From: Phaeosaccion multiseriatum
Taxonomy: Eukaryota > Ochrophyta, other classes
DNA: 64,000 bases
Direction of reading: 5' to 3'
Assembly: GCA_965112735.1 (NCBI GenBank)
Contig: OZ218959.1
Location: 1,984,001 to 2,048,000 of the forward strand
The notes under the pieces are model-generated. The model had not been told where the DNA came from. It saw only the letters and a program-made list of their open reading frames with translations, and searched no databases. This document shows positions 1 to 12,297 of this stretch, piece after piece. A program made the position numbers and the translations under genes. Every line of letters begins with the position of its first letter. The first letter of the stretch is position 1.

Positions 1-79
1 CTCTGATCTCCCCTCTCCTCCTCCATCAACTAACTGCCATCCTCCGCCCTGCTCTCTCTTCCCTCTGCTGTCCTGGTAG

Positions 80-1479
80 GTGTCTCTGCTGTATCGCTTG
101 CAGTACCGGGTGCAGACGTCGTTCCTGGTGTTGTTTGCACCGCTGTGGATTTCGGTTGTGCTGAGCTTTCTTATTCGATGCTGCACCCCTTACGCCACAA
201 CAAACCGAGACGCGGTGAGTAGCACGTAGGTAAAACACCAAACTCATCACTGTGGACTGCTGTCCCCACCTGCCCCCCCCCCCGCCCCCCTCAAATCGAC
301 TGACTCATAGAAGCGAACCTGAACACCCTTCCTTTCTACACGCCCCCATGATACACACACATATAACAACACACGAACACATGGAATTTGTTGATTATCC
401 CCCCCCCAAATCATCTTCTCACCCGACCCCCACCGTTCACACCGGACACGAAACCGAAACGAAACCGACGACAGGCGCGGCTCCGTATGCTCCGCTTTCG
501 GGCGGTGCTCGGCGGTCTCCTTAACCTCGTGGGTCGCGGGACTCAGCCCTTGCTCGTGGCTGCCAAGCTGGACAATCTTCTGAAGGTGGCATGGGCGGTC
601 ATCTTCATTCCCTCCTGGGCCATGATCATCTTTATTCTGGTAGTGGCGGTTTCACTGTGCAGTTTCACGCCCGCCCTGTCGCAGAGGGGCTCCGAGCCCG
701 AGAGGCACGCGATGCGGCAAATGTTGCTCCTTGCCAGCTTTGTTGCGCTGACGCTGGGGGCCTGCTCCTTCGCCTTTCTCTTTCGCCTGACCCGAGCGCT
801 CGACCGTCGTGACAACGACGACGGTGACGACCACGTAGCCAGAGGTGGTGGGCCCTCCGTGGCGGCCATTCTCACACCGCTGATTTGTCTCTACGCCTGT
901 ATGCTCCTCTTCTTACCGTGGCTGCTGCTGAGTAGTCGCAAGTACCAAGAAGCTCTCGTCGAGGCCGCCGAAGCCCTACGTAATGCCCAGGACCCCCAGG
1001 GAGGCAGCGATGACGGACCACCCCGCAGTCCGGAGGGGGTGATTGGAAACATTCTCTCTTCGCCGACCTTCCTCTTGTTGGACGAGGGCAACGATTCCCT
1101 CTTCCGGAGGGCTCCTCACAGCTTTATTCGGCAGTTGGACGCCGACCAAGTCCAAGGGGAAGGGGCACATGCTTCGAGGAACGCAGAGGAGGAAGGCTGG
1201 GAGGGAGCGGGTGCTGCTGGTGCTGCTGGTGTTGCTGGTGCTGCTGGTGCTGCTGGTGCTGCTGGCGGCATGGAGGCGGGACGAGATCACCAACAGGAGC
1301 AGCGACAATCGCAGAAGGTCCATCAGAAGGGGGGGGTGCAGCAGGAGATGCTTCCGAGGAGGAGGAGCAGCAGCAAGAGGCTGTTCGGACGAGGAGGGCT
1401 TGTGTTGGAACCCGGCAGTAGCAGGGTGGGCGGAGGGGGCAGCAGCAACGATTTAGAGGCATTGGAGAGAGAGGAAGAC

Positions 1480-1510
<31 letters not shown>

Positions 1511-2441
1511 TGCTGCTGCAAGATGGCCGGAAAGGAGGAGGCGTCAGTATGGAGATGGGCGGCTTTGATTTTCGCAAACCAAGTCCAGATGCATCAGCGA
1601 CAGCAGCAGTTGGTGATACAGAAGCACCAACAGCAGCATCAGCAGCAGGAGCAGCAGCGGCGGTGGGTGGTGATACAGCAACCGCCGCAGCAGCGGCCGA
1701 AGGTCAGAAAGACGCAGACAGTCCCCCGGGGGGAGGGGAGGGAGACGACCAAAGCCACGTCCAAAGCCCATTACAACCTGCTCCTGTACCACCAACTGCT
1801 GTGCCACCAACTGCTGTGCCACCAACAGCTGTGGGTAGTGTGCCCTTGAGGCTCTTTCAATCTGAGCCCTTCTCGCCAAGCAGCGAGGGCAGCGGACGTC
1901 AGAGGCCCCGACCGCTATCGGAAGACATAGGACTTTCGCGGAGCCCAGCCATGAGGCCCGCGGCGACACCGCCCAAGAATGTGTGCTTTATCTGCTGTGC
2001 GCGACCTGCCGACGCTGTTATTATGGAGTGCGGTCACGGAGGGATGTGCTACCCATGCGGACAGGTATTGGCCAAGTCCAGCAAGCAGCGCTGCCCTGTG
2101 TGCAGGGATAAAATCACTCAGGTTCTGCGCTTCGAGGAGGTGGGGGTGCTTGCCAGTGAACAAGGAGAAGACGGAGAAGGAGCAGCAGCAGCAGGAGGAG
2201 GAGGGGGAGGAGGAGGGGGGGGGGGGGGCAATAGGGCGACGGGCCACAGTGGGAAGAAGAGGAAGCCGGACAGGTTGCTAGTGTTTCGCAGCAGCGAGGG
2301 CCTGGCCATTACGCGCAAGGGTGATGCCTCTGTTGCTGCCGGTGTGTCACCAACTCTTGCTGCTGGTACTGGTACTGGTGGCGCTGTTGGCGGGGGCGGT
2401 AGGTCCCATTTTCGAAGGAACACTGACCCTGCAGGAGCAGT

Positions 2442-2473
<32 letters not shown>

Positions 2474-3297
2474 GAGGAATAGCAGCAGCAGCAGCAGCAG
2501 CAGGAGGAGGAGGAGGAGGAGGAGGAGGAGGAGCTGGAGGAGGAGCAGGAGGAGGAGGGGCAGCATCAGGAGCAGCAGGGGGCGGTGGCGGGTTGGCTGA
2601 GCTATCTAGCGTAGCACAGCAAAATAGGGGTGATGGGGCTCTTCTTCCGCGAGGCAGCGGAAGTAGGGACGAAGGGCTTGATGTAGCAGGCAGGCTGGCA
2701 GCGAGGCTTGAGCGTTCAACCGCTGCTGTAGCACCAACTACTGCGACTGCGACTTCTACTACTGCTGCTTCCATCGCTCCTAGCGTTGGCATCTCTCTTC
2801 TTCCGCCAGACAGGGACGAGGGGCTTGATGCAACAGGCAGGCTGGCAGCCAGGCTGGCAGCCAGGCTTGATCCCTCAACCGCTGCTGTATCACCAACGAC
2901 TACTGCTGCGGCTGCTGCTACTACTGCTGCTGCTTCCATCGCTCCTAGCGCGGGTCTCTCGGGAGGGGGCAGAGCCGTCCAACAACAACAACAACAGCAG
3001 CAGCAGCAGGAGCAGCAGCAACAGCAGCAGCAGCGGCGGCGGCAGCAGCAGAGTGGTAGCGCTTTCGCACCCCGAATGGACTTACGTACAGCAAGGGAGG
3101 AGGACGAGGTCAGTGTAAGTGTTGTGAGCGGGGTGAGTAGAGACGATATCAGCGTGAGCACCATGAGCACCACCGAGGACGAGAGGGGGAGGCCGAGGAG
3201 GCTACTCATTTCGGGGAGGAGACCCACTTCGGACTACGACCCTACTGCTCCGGTACCACCAACTACTGCAGCAACGCGGGTGTTCCGTCGTAGGTAA
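80..3297 (+). CDS. TMEM185-like multipass membrane protein with C-terminal RING finger (5' partial)
   Basis: Exons 80..214 (an alternative acceptor would start it at 104, same phase) and 475..3297. Exon 1 carries a hydrophobic segment with the motif LVLFAPLWI. Exon 2 opens with three more hydrophobic segments (about nt 590-660, 715-790 and 865-930) and the motif KLDNLLKVAW, resembling the KLD/VF-P-W repeats of the Tmemb_185A (TMEM185) family. A C3HC4 RING follows at about 1984-2112 (CFICC, ECGHGGMCYPCG, CPVC), so an E3 ubiquitin ligase anchored in an endomembrane is the likely role (inference). The rest of the 940-codon exon is low complexity: poly-Ala, poly-Gly and poly-Gln, plus a duplicated block at 2666-2950. 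The 5' end lies outside the window. The stop TAA overlaps a good donor (TAG|GTAAGG), so a further 3' exon cannot be excluded. Confidence 0.75.
215..474 (+). other. Intron of the TMEM185/RING gene
   Basis: The donor is GCG|GTGAGT and the acceptor CGACAG|GCG, both phase 0. The C-rich tract near 275-290 and the A/C-rich stretch at 350-470 hold no coding signal that I can see. Confidence 0.7.
2666..2950 (+). repeat. Tandem duplication inside the RING-protein exon
   Basis: Two diverged copies of about 145 bases encode blocks starting RDEGLD, containing GRLAARL and ending in ASIAPS. Each copy contains one variant of the TTGGTGATA core in complement (near 2731 and 2889). This shows the coding low-complexity region grew by segment duplication as well as by trinucleotide slippage. 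Confidence 0.75.
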
Positions 3298-3339
3298 GGG
3301 TCGCGATGGAGGGAACAGGGCAGAGTGCAGAGTCCAGCG

Positions 3340-3373
<34 letters not shown>

Positions 3374-4236
3374 GTGATACAGCAGCAGCGCGCCAAATGA
3401 GGGCGAGTGGCGGGGGGCGGCAGAGGACCCACCCATGCGCCCTTCCGGCGTGGTGGGAGTCCCCCTCCCACCCCGCCTGAATGGAGAGGTCTCAGAGGCA
3501 AACACCACCCTCTACTTCAAGGGAGGAAAAAGGGAGGGGAAGAACAAGAAAAAGAACAAGAACAAGAACAAGAACAAGGTCTCCAAAGGCCCGTATATGG
3601 GAGAGACGAGGGGAGGATCGCGACGCTCTACCCACCCAGAGAAGGGGTTGGTCTATTGATTCGTAGATTCATTCGCTTACTGGTTCGTTGGGCCCTGGGG
3701 GAAGGGTAATCCCAATTGGCCGGTCGTTCATCAGTTGGCGTACATGATATGTTTGAAAGGGCTCTACCCTTGGGATTGGCCCTCCGTTTGGCATTTATCC
3801 TTTACTGTCATGTTTTTATTCTTCAATATGTTATACACCTGGATCACTGTCACCATCTCTATATACCTCGCGGTACCCCAGCTGCCACAAGTGGTACCTA
3901 ACACCCGCTCCCAAACCCCAACGAAGGGAGGCGGTTGTCTGTCAAAAGTCGAGCTCCCACCCCCCCCCGGCCATGGGTTGTCTGTGGTCAGCAACCAGCT
4001 AGCAACGCCAAGCACATAAACCCTCTTCTCTGCGCCTCTGGAGTCAACGCGCATGAAACCAAGTAGCTGCTGCGACCTCCTCCTCCCTCCCCGCTTGTTA
4101 CAGGCACTCACGGGACGCAGGATTGCTCTATTTCATGGGACGCATTGCACCACCTGCTCATCAACGCACTGCTCTCACTCTCACTCATGCTCGACACATG
4201 GACACATTGGCCTACTGATGACTTACGACACTCCCT
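3298..4236. other. Convergent intergenic region
   Basis: This lies between the 3' ends of the RING gene and clpP. It holds a CAG tract with one exact TTGGTGATA core (3366-3383), an AAGAAC repeat near 3540-3580, and no coding signal or recognised terminator. Confidence 0.6.
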
Positions 4237-6595
<2,359 letters not shown>

Positions 6596-6630
6596 CTGTC
6601 AGGGGCAAAGAGCCTAATAGTAATAAATAA

Positions 6631-7168
6631 CTAGCTCTCCATCCTTTTCTTGAGCGTGACCGGCTTGCTGCGCACCCCAAGCTTACTCGCGATCGCATCC
6701 ACCGCCTTCTGCATCTCTTCCTGCGAACCATTAAAACTGTGGCTGCCTCCTTCTACCACCGTCAGCGAGCTACCCCCCTCCCTTCCGAGAGCCGCCATAA
6801 AGCTATGAGCATCCTTGACGGGGATCACCGCGTCGGCGTCTCCATGAATTGTATGTACCACCAACTTCTCCCCCTTCGCAGCTCTCTCCTTGACGGCTGA
6901 ACACGTCCTTGCAAGGTCCAGCGCCGCTCTCTCAACAAAGTCCTCTTTCCGCACGTACAAATCCTTGCCCTCGAATGTGCGCCACAGCATCTCCCCCTTG
7001 CTGTCCAGGTCCGCCCACTGCTCCTCCGAGAAGCGAGACCGAGGGGTTTGTGAGGTATCGAAGCGTCCGGCTACGTTGAAGATCACCGGCACGTCTCCGT
7101 GCTGCTCTCCGTACGCCATGACCGTTGCGGCTCCTTTGCTGTGTCCCTGTAAGTGAAGGACACACAGT

Positions 7169-7227
<59 letters not shown>

Positions 7228-8044
7228 AGAGAGAAGAGAGTGAGACGAGCGAGGGAGGAACAGAGGCGGCAAGAGAGAGAGAGTGCGGGTCACTCGCTCA
7301 GTCACCCACGCATTCAAGCACTCACCAGTATCGCCTCGACAGTCCAGCCCTCCGTTCTAAGCCATTCGATCACTGTCCTCAAGTCCTCCACTTCCCTCTG
7401 GTAGCCTGCGTAGACCCACTCTCCGCCGCTCTCACCGTTGCCACTGACATTAAGAAAGCGGGCAAGGCAAAAAGCAAATGAGCGGAGAGGGGAGATGGAC
7501 ACAACAGGAAGTTGACACGTCAGCTGAGTTTTCTCTAATGTAAAAGCATAAACAGGGGGGGCATGTGCCCACAGCTTGCGCAGCGAGATGAGGTGGCAGC
7601 GCAGCACCCAAGTGGTGATGCATACCTAAAGTCGAAGGCGAGCGTGTTGTAGTCCAAGCCCTCTCGCGCCGCCTTCACTACACTACCGTCCTTGCTGCTC
7701 GTCAAGCCGTGACAGAGCACCTGCGGGAAAGATGATGGGACGTCAGCCGGAGAAGGGGGGAGGGGAGCAGGACATCAACAACAAGAAGAGCCTACCATAA
7801 TGTTTCGATTGTCTGGAGCCGCCTCACACAAGAGTGCTGATAACTCCCAACTCTCCCGGGGAATCTGCACGCTCTTGGAGGGTGGAACTTCACCACTGCT
7901 GCTGCTCTCTCTGTCCGCCATCTTCACCACTCCCCTGCTGCTCCTACTGCTGCTCAGGAGACTCTGGAAGCCTTCCACCCCTATGCTGGACAAGAACCCA
8001 AGGACCAATACCAAGGCGACAGCACACTGACAAAGCAAGGTCAT
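6631..8044 (-). CDS. Alpha/beta hydrolase (serine esterase/acyl-transferase type)
   Basis: Four exons, complement(6631..7146, 7326..7443, 7626..7720, 7796..8044), give 325 aa, all phases consistent. The order of motifs is that of an alpha/beta hydrolase: LCHGLTSSKDG with the oxyanion HG, DFSGNGESGG, the nucleophile elbow GHSKGA at the start of the last exon, the acid in HGDADAVIP and the histidine in GGSHSFNG. It resembles bacterial and plant proteins of the lysophospholipase/dienelactone-hydrolase type; the substrate is unknown. The first 26 residues are hydrophobic (CAVALVLVLGFLSSIGV) followed by EGFQS, which may be a signal peptide with Phe at +1, so plastid or secretory targeting is possible. 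The start is the first ATG after a divergent intergenic stretch shared with the MTFP1-like gene. Confidence 0.85.
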
Positions 8045-8504
8045 GGAGGGAGAGGGATATATATTGACTTAAGAGGAATCACCTGAGAAACTGAAACTGA
8101 AAGTGTGTGGGTGGGTGTGTGTGTGAGACGAGAGTGTCAAGGTGGGGAGGAGGGGGGACGCGTGCACGATTGGAGAACCAAGAGTAGACCCCGAAAGGCG
8201 GAGGCCGCCGAAGCGACTGCCGCCGAACGAGGGAGAGGGATAAAGGAAGAACGAAGGCGGCGAGGATTTGTAATTCACAGAACCGGTCGGAGCACCAACA
8301 TGCGCGTCAGCGACTGCCCGCACACAGTCATCGCTTTCCTGGGCCTTTTATCCGTATCTCTTGGCAGCAAGCATAAAAGTTCGAGGAGGAGGTCGAACTA
8401 TGGACGACTCCTCGAATTATTGAGGTCAAATCTGCTCTGAAAGGTCGGGACGCGCTGAGAATACGAGAATACAGGCGGTAGCTCAGAGAGCGGAGAGCGG
8501 GACG
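8045..8504. promoter_or_regulatory. Divergent intergenic region (hydrolase / MTFP1-like)
   Basis: 460 bases separate the two divergent start codons, so both promoters must lie here. There is no obvious TATA box. A short ORF (8300-8440, 46 codons, hydrophobic N-terminus) could be an upstream ORF of the MTFP1-like mRNA; no support beyond the reading frame. Confidence 0.45.
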
Positions 8505-9249
8505 ATGGGGGGTGATAAGAAAGATGCAGCCCAGGAAAAGGAAGTGGACATATTCAGAGACACGAGCCTGCGATACACTGGATACTGCAACGAGGTGTGG
8601 AGCCTAGGGAGGTGCTTAGGACAGGGACGGGGAATTCACTTTTGCGTGTTGATTCTCGTCTCAGACAGTCCTCGCTGTTGTCTGCTGCTCTTGCGCGTGC
8701 TCTCGCCGAACAGGTGGGAGAGGCTTTCCGCAACCTCGCCCCGCGTTTTGTTCGACCGTCCTATGCCATATCAATCGCCTATGTCATGGCCGACACGGCG
8801 TCCAAGGCACAGGCCGCGGAGAAGCCCTTAGCGACAGCTACCGATGTCTTCACCTGGTGCGTCCGCGTGAGGCCTTCCCAAGGCTGGGGCCTTTTCGATG
8901 TGGAGGGAATGAGCTGTCTTGCGCCTTGCATCTACCACTGACTTCCCCTTGCTCTGTGTGCCCTTCCTCCGCCTCCTCCTCCTCATCCATCGATTCGTTC
9001 CGCACCAGGCAAATGGCTGCGAGTGTGATTGTGCCAGGTGTTGCCATCAACTGCGTCGTCAAGGCAGCGACGGTAGGGCTCAAGTACGCCGCCGGTGCCC
9101 CTGCGCCGGTAAAGAAATGGCTGCCAACCCTCCTGGGATTGGGAGCGATACCCCTGATCATTACCCCAATAGACGACTTCGTCCACAAGGGTATGGACTT
9201 AACGATTCGACCCTACCTGCACGCGTCTGAAGTAAAGAAGCAAGTTTGA
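8505..9249 (+). CDS. Mitochondrial fission process protein 1 (MTP18/MTFP1-like)
   Basis: Three exons (8505..8594, 8714..8856, 9009..9249) give 157 aa with consistent phases. The family is an inner mitochondrial membrane protein affecting fission. Diagnostic stretches are DIFRDTSLRYTGYCNEVGEA across the first splice, FRNLAPRF, YAISIAYVMADTASKAQ, and the C-terminal PTLLGLGAIPLIITPIDDFV followed by a basic, hydrophilic tail. Length and order match animal and fungal MTFP1 relatives. A TAG repeat begins four bases after the stop, though out of frame with it. Confidence 0.85.
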
Positions 9250-9250
9250 C

Positions 9251-9252
<2 letters not shown>

Positions 9253-9343
<91 letters not shown>
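9253..9343 (+). repeat. (TAG)n microsatellite directly after the MTFP1-like stop
   Basis: About 30 TAG units start four bases past the stop codon and probably form part of the 3' UTR. The rest of the gap to 9894 has pyrimidine-rich sequence (9700-9780) and no coding signal. Confidence 0.9.
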
Positions 9344-10197
9344 AAGAGGAGCAGCAGCAGCAGCAGCCGGGAAAGAGGGAATGATACATACATATATATA
9401 GCTGAGAGAGCAGGAAGGCCGAGTGCTGGCCTGTGAGGCGTCGGGAGCGGCGTACAGTAAGTTAACCAATTGCTTGGTATACCTTATATAGGTTTATAAA
9501 GAGGGTGAGGCACATGAACGACTTTGTCCCGACTCTCACTTCCTTTCTTCGTCACACACGACCTTCGTCGCCACTGACCTACTACTACTACCAGTATTAT
9601 AACCTTAATGGTACTATGTCCAGAATCCATGAATTGCTCTGCTCTCCTGTGTATGTACTCTACGTTTCTTTGTATGTGCTGCTGTTGCATCCGCATCTGC
9701 CCCTGCCCCTGCCCCTTCCCCCCCACCTCCTTCTACTCCTCATCCTCCCCCTCCTCCTCTCACTCCCACCCCGGTAGAAAACGCGTTCTCCAAAGAGTTC
9801 TCATCTCGGCCCATCTCACCGGGGGCTGCCCCTCCCTCTGAAACGCTCATAGCACCGAATGGCGCAGAACCCCCCTCCAGCCCTCTGCATGCCCTCATTC
9901 ATGCCACGTCCAGCGGGGGCCTAGCATGACCTGGGCAACTCCTTCGGTGTGTGCATGGGGGGGAAACCCTGCAGTCGAGTGCGACAACTCCAGCTCTGTC
10001 TCGCGCTGCATCTCGTGCTGCTGCTGCTGCTGCTGCCGATGGATGGTTCGAATAGCGTGACGCAACCGAAGCTGCTGAGCAAGTTCGCCCATCGGTGAAG
10101 ACAGCGGGCAGTTCGGGGGTGAAATTGTCATGGTGCGCGAATGCCGCGAAGCGAACGACGACGGGCTTGGCGGTGAGTGTACGCCGCTGTCGTGTGG

Positions 10198-10198
10198 A

Positions 10199-10270
<72 letters not shown>
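10198..10270 (-). repeat. (CAG)n poly-Gln tract
   Basis: About 24 CTG units on the plus strand, read as poly-Gln in the minus-strand frame of the damaged EsV-1-7 gene. Confidence 0.9.
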
Positions 10271-10272
<2 letters not shown>

Positions 10273-10809
10273 CTTTCCTAGCCCAATGCCGCACTTCAAC
10301 ACGTGCTGCGGGAAGGGTTGCCCGTGTCCTTGAAGCGCTGCCGACGGTGCTGACAGTGGCGCTGCAAAGCCATGCGTCTGCATGGGCGACATCTGATTTA
10401 GGCGCGAATGCTCGTCCTGTTGCTGTTGCGCTTGTTCTTGGTCTTGCTCGAGCAGCTTACGCTGGGGAGAGATTGGAGACGCCAGTCCGAGTAGAATCCC
10501 TCCCATGAAATGCTGCTTCGGCGGCGGCTGCTGCTGCTGCTGGTGGTGGTGGTGGTGGAGGCCGCGCTGTTGCAGCTCCTCCTCTGCCTGCCAAGGCTCC
10601 TCGTCCATTTCGACAGTCGCTGGCTAACGGGAAGGCCTCGAACGCTTCATCTGGGGGGGGGGAGACCGAGTTGGCACCGTACAGGCCCAACTGCTGAGGG
10701 GGGCGCGCGTTGCTCAAGCGCATCATGGAAGGGTAGTCCGTCTCGAGCACACGCGGCAATGGGCGCTGTAAAGGCTGCCGCTGCTGCTGCTGCTGCTCCT
10801 GTATCGCCA

Positions 10810-10863
<54 letters not shown>

Positions 10864-10981
10864 CGGTGCGGTGCCCCTGGCAGATGCCTCCACGACGCGC
10901 GAGGCGGGGGCATGCGGGATAGCTGCACCTACGTTGCGCCCTCTTGACTGGGCCGTGCAGCTCACAATTCCCGCCGCCAAG

Positions 10982-11106
10982 CACCACGGCATGCTAGCCT
11001 GCCATGCAGCCCTGCACGGGACAGGGGAGGTTGCCGGTGGTATGACGGGCTGCTGGTTGGCTCTCTGCTACTGAGCCGCCCATACCTCTAATATACACCA
11101 CGGCAT
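10982..11106 (-). mobile_element. 114-base insertion flanked by 11-base direct repeats
   Basis: CACCACGGCAT occurs at 10982-10992 and again at 11096-11106. The DNA between interrupts an otherwise canonical zinc-repeat unit (CRAEECNAVV before, LGGGNCELHG after), so the direct repeats look like a target-site duplication. The insert carries GT...AG boundaries: removing 10994-11098 (105 bases) keeps the flanking frames in register. This fits an introner-like or MITE-like insertion; it is inferred from one copy. Confidence 0.45.
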
Positions 11107-11616
11107 TGCACTCCTCGGCACGACATCGCTTGACCATGACCGCTCCATGGCTTTTGCACGTGCCCTGCCTAGGCCACGGCGAGCCTTGAGCAGCCTTCCT
11201 TGTCACAGAGCTTCCGTAGTTGAGCCTGTTTACCGTGTTGACCACAAAACCTGCTCTTACGGGCATACTTGTCGCAGTTCGGGCGGTCACGGGCGCGGAG
11301 GCACGCCTGAGAAGGAAGACCGGTGGGAGGGGGGGGGGAGGGTCAGTGTAGAGGGCACAAGCTCACAAGCTCTCCGCCTCTCTTTCTGTGCGTGCGCGTG
11401 TGTGTGCGTCCATGATGAGAGCGGTACCCGAGCAACGAAAGGAAGGTTTTTACTCCCCACCCCCACTCCTGTGCCGCTCCTCCCTTCACTCACCCCGTGC
11501 TTCAGGCACAAGCCTCTCTCTCTAGCAAAGCTCTTACATCCGTCTACGCAACAGCGGCGTATGTTGGCGTTCTTTTTGCTGGTACTTTTGCGTTTCTCGG
11601 TGCCCTGCGGCTGAGT

Positions 11617-12297
11617 CTGCCGTCCACGACGGGGGTTAGAGGAGGAGGACGGTCATGCTTCTTCCCCTGCTGACGCAGTCCTTTCATGGTTCGCCAACTG
11701 CCGTTTCCTCCTTCACAGAGGTGCCGGCGTCAAGGAGGGAGGCCACAATCCCTCAACTTGACCCACTCTACTTCCCGCACCGCTTCGAGCACTCCTTTAC
11801 TCCTCCTTATGGTGGTGATGAAAATCTGTACAGCAGCAGAGCAGCTGGCTGTCACGCCTCTGAGGATCGGGCGCTTCCAGTCAGTGCCCCCAAAGTCGTC
11901 AAACATCGGTTGGGGAATCAACTTGACCAACTCCACCACCCGCACTGCTGTAAACGCTCATGTACTCCCTCTCTTCCCGTCGTGGTGCTCTTCCATCCCC
12001 ATCCCCGGACATCTGGTCCAAGTTGTTGTTCGGGAGATCAAAGGGGGAAAAAACGCCTGAGCTTGACCCACTCCACCACCTGCACTACTGTAACACTCCT
12101 ATAATCCTCCTGATGCGGTGCTTTTATTTTTTTATTTTTTTATTTTTTCCAAACGCCTCGAAGATGATTAATCTTTCTTATGTCAACGATTTACTTTTAG
12201 GAAAACTGTTTTCCCCGCCCAACCCACCGCCCTTTACACGCGAACCTTCATACCGTGGACAAGAGCGACCTCTCGCTGTAGTGGCGTGGTGATTGAA
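11617..12297. other. Intergenic region with a diverged triple repeat
   Basis: Three related blocks begin near 11754, 11919 and 12059, each with CTTGACC followed by ACTC and a CCCGCAC/CCTGCAC stretch. Periods are about 165 and 140 bases. An open minus-strand frame (11730-11945) reads EVEWVKL and VVELVKL in two copies. Further upstream exons of the EsV-1-7 gene could be hidden here. A poly-T/A stretch lies at 12120-12150. Confidence 0.5.

Larger units (their letters stand above)
9895..11616 (-). pseudogene. EsV-1-7 repeat zinc-binding protein with poly-Gln tail, reading frame damaged
   Basis: On the minus strand several C-x4-C-x9-C-x2-H units (EsV-1-7 motif, known from Ectocarpus IMMEDIATE UPRIGHT and brown-algal viruses) are readable. 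Exon 11616..11494 holds CCVDGCKSFARERGLCLKHG. The exon starting at 11306 holds NCDKYARKSRFCGQHG (first Cys replaced by Arg), then CDKEGCSRLA, where one extra base near 11177 shifts the frame to RQGTCKSHG. The next unit, CRAEEC, is split by a 114-base insertion. An intact unit CSYPACPRLARRGGICQGH lies at about 10920-10855. It leads into poly-Gln interrupted by TAG near 10808. Further Gln/His-rich reading frames continue to the stop at 9895, with another frame change near 10615. Upstream exons and start are unknown. Either a decaying gene or one with assembly errors; a regulatory, nucleic-acid-binding role is inferred from the family. Confidence 0.6.

Noticed and set aside
2118-3227. 369-codon minus-strand frame opposite the RING protein
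   Set aside because: Composition is the mirror of poly-Gly/Gln/Ala triplets; no domain; the plus strand carries the RING motif.
3298-3750. Possible small Lys/Glu/Arg-rich genes near 3400-3700
   Set aside because: Frames derive from AAGAAC repeats; no conserved feature or splice support.
8300-8440. 46-codon frame with a hydrophobic start
   Set aside because: Too short and without homology; mentioned only as a possible upstream ORF.
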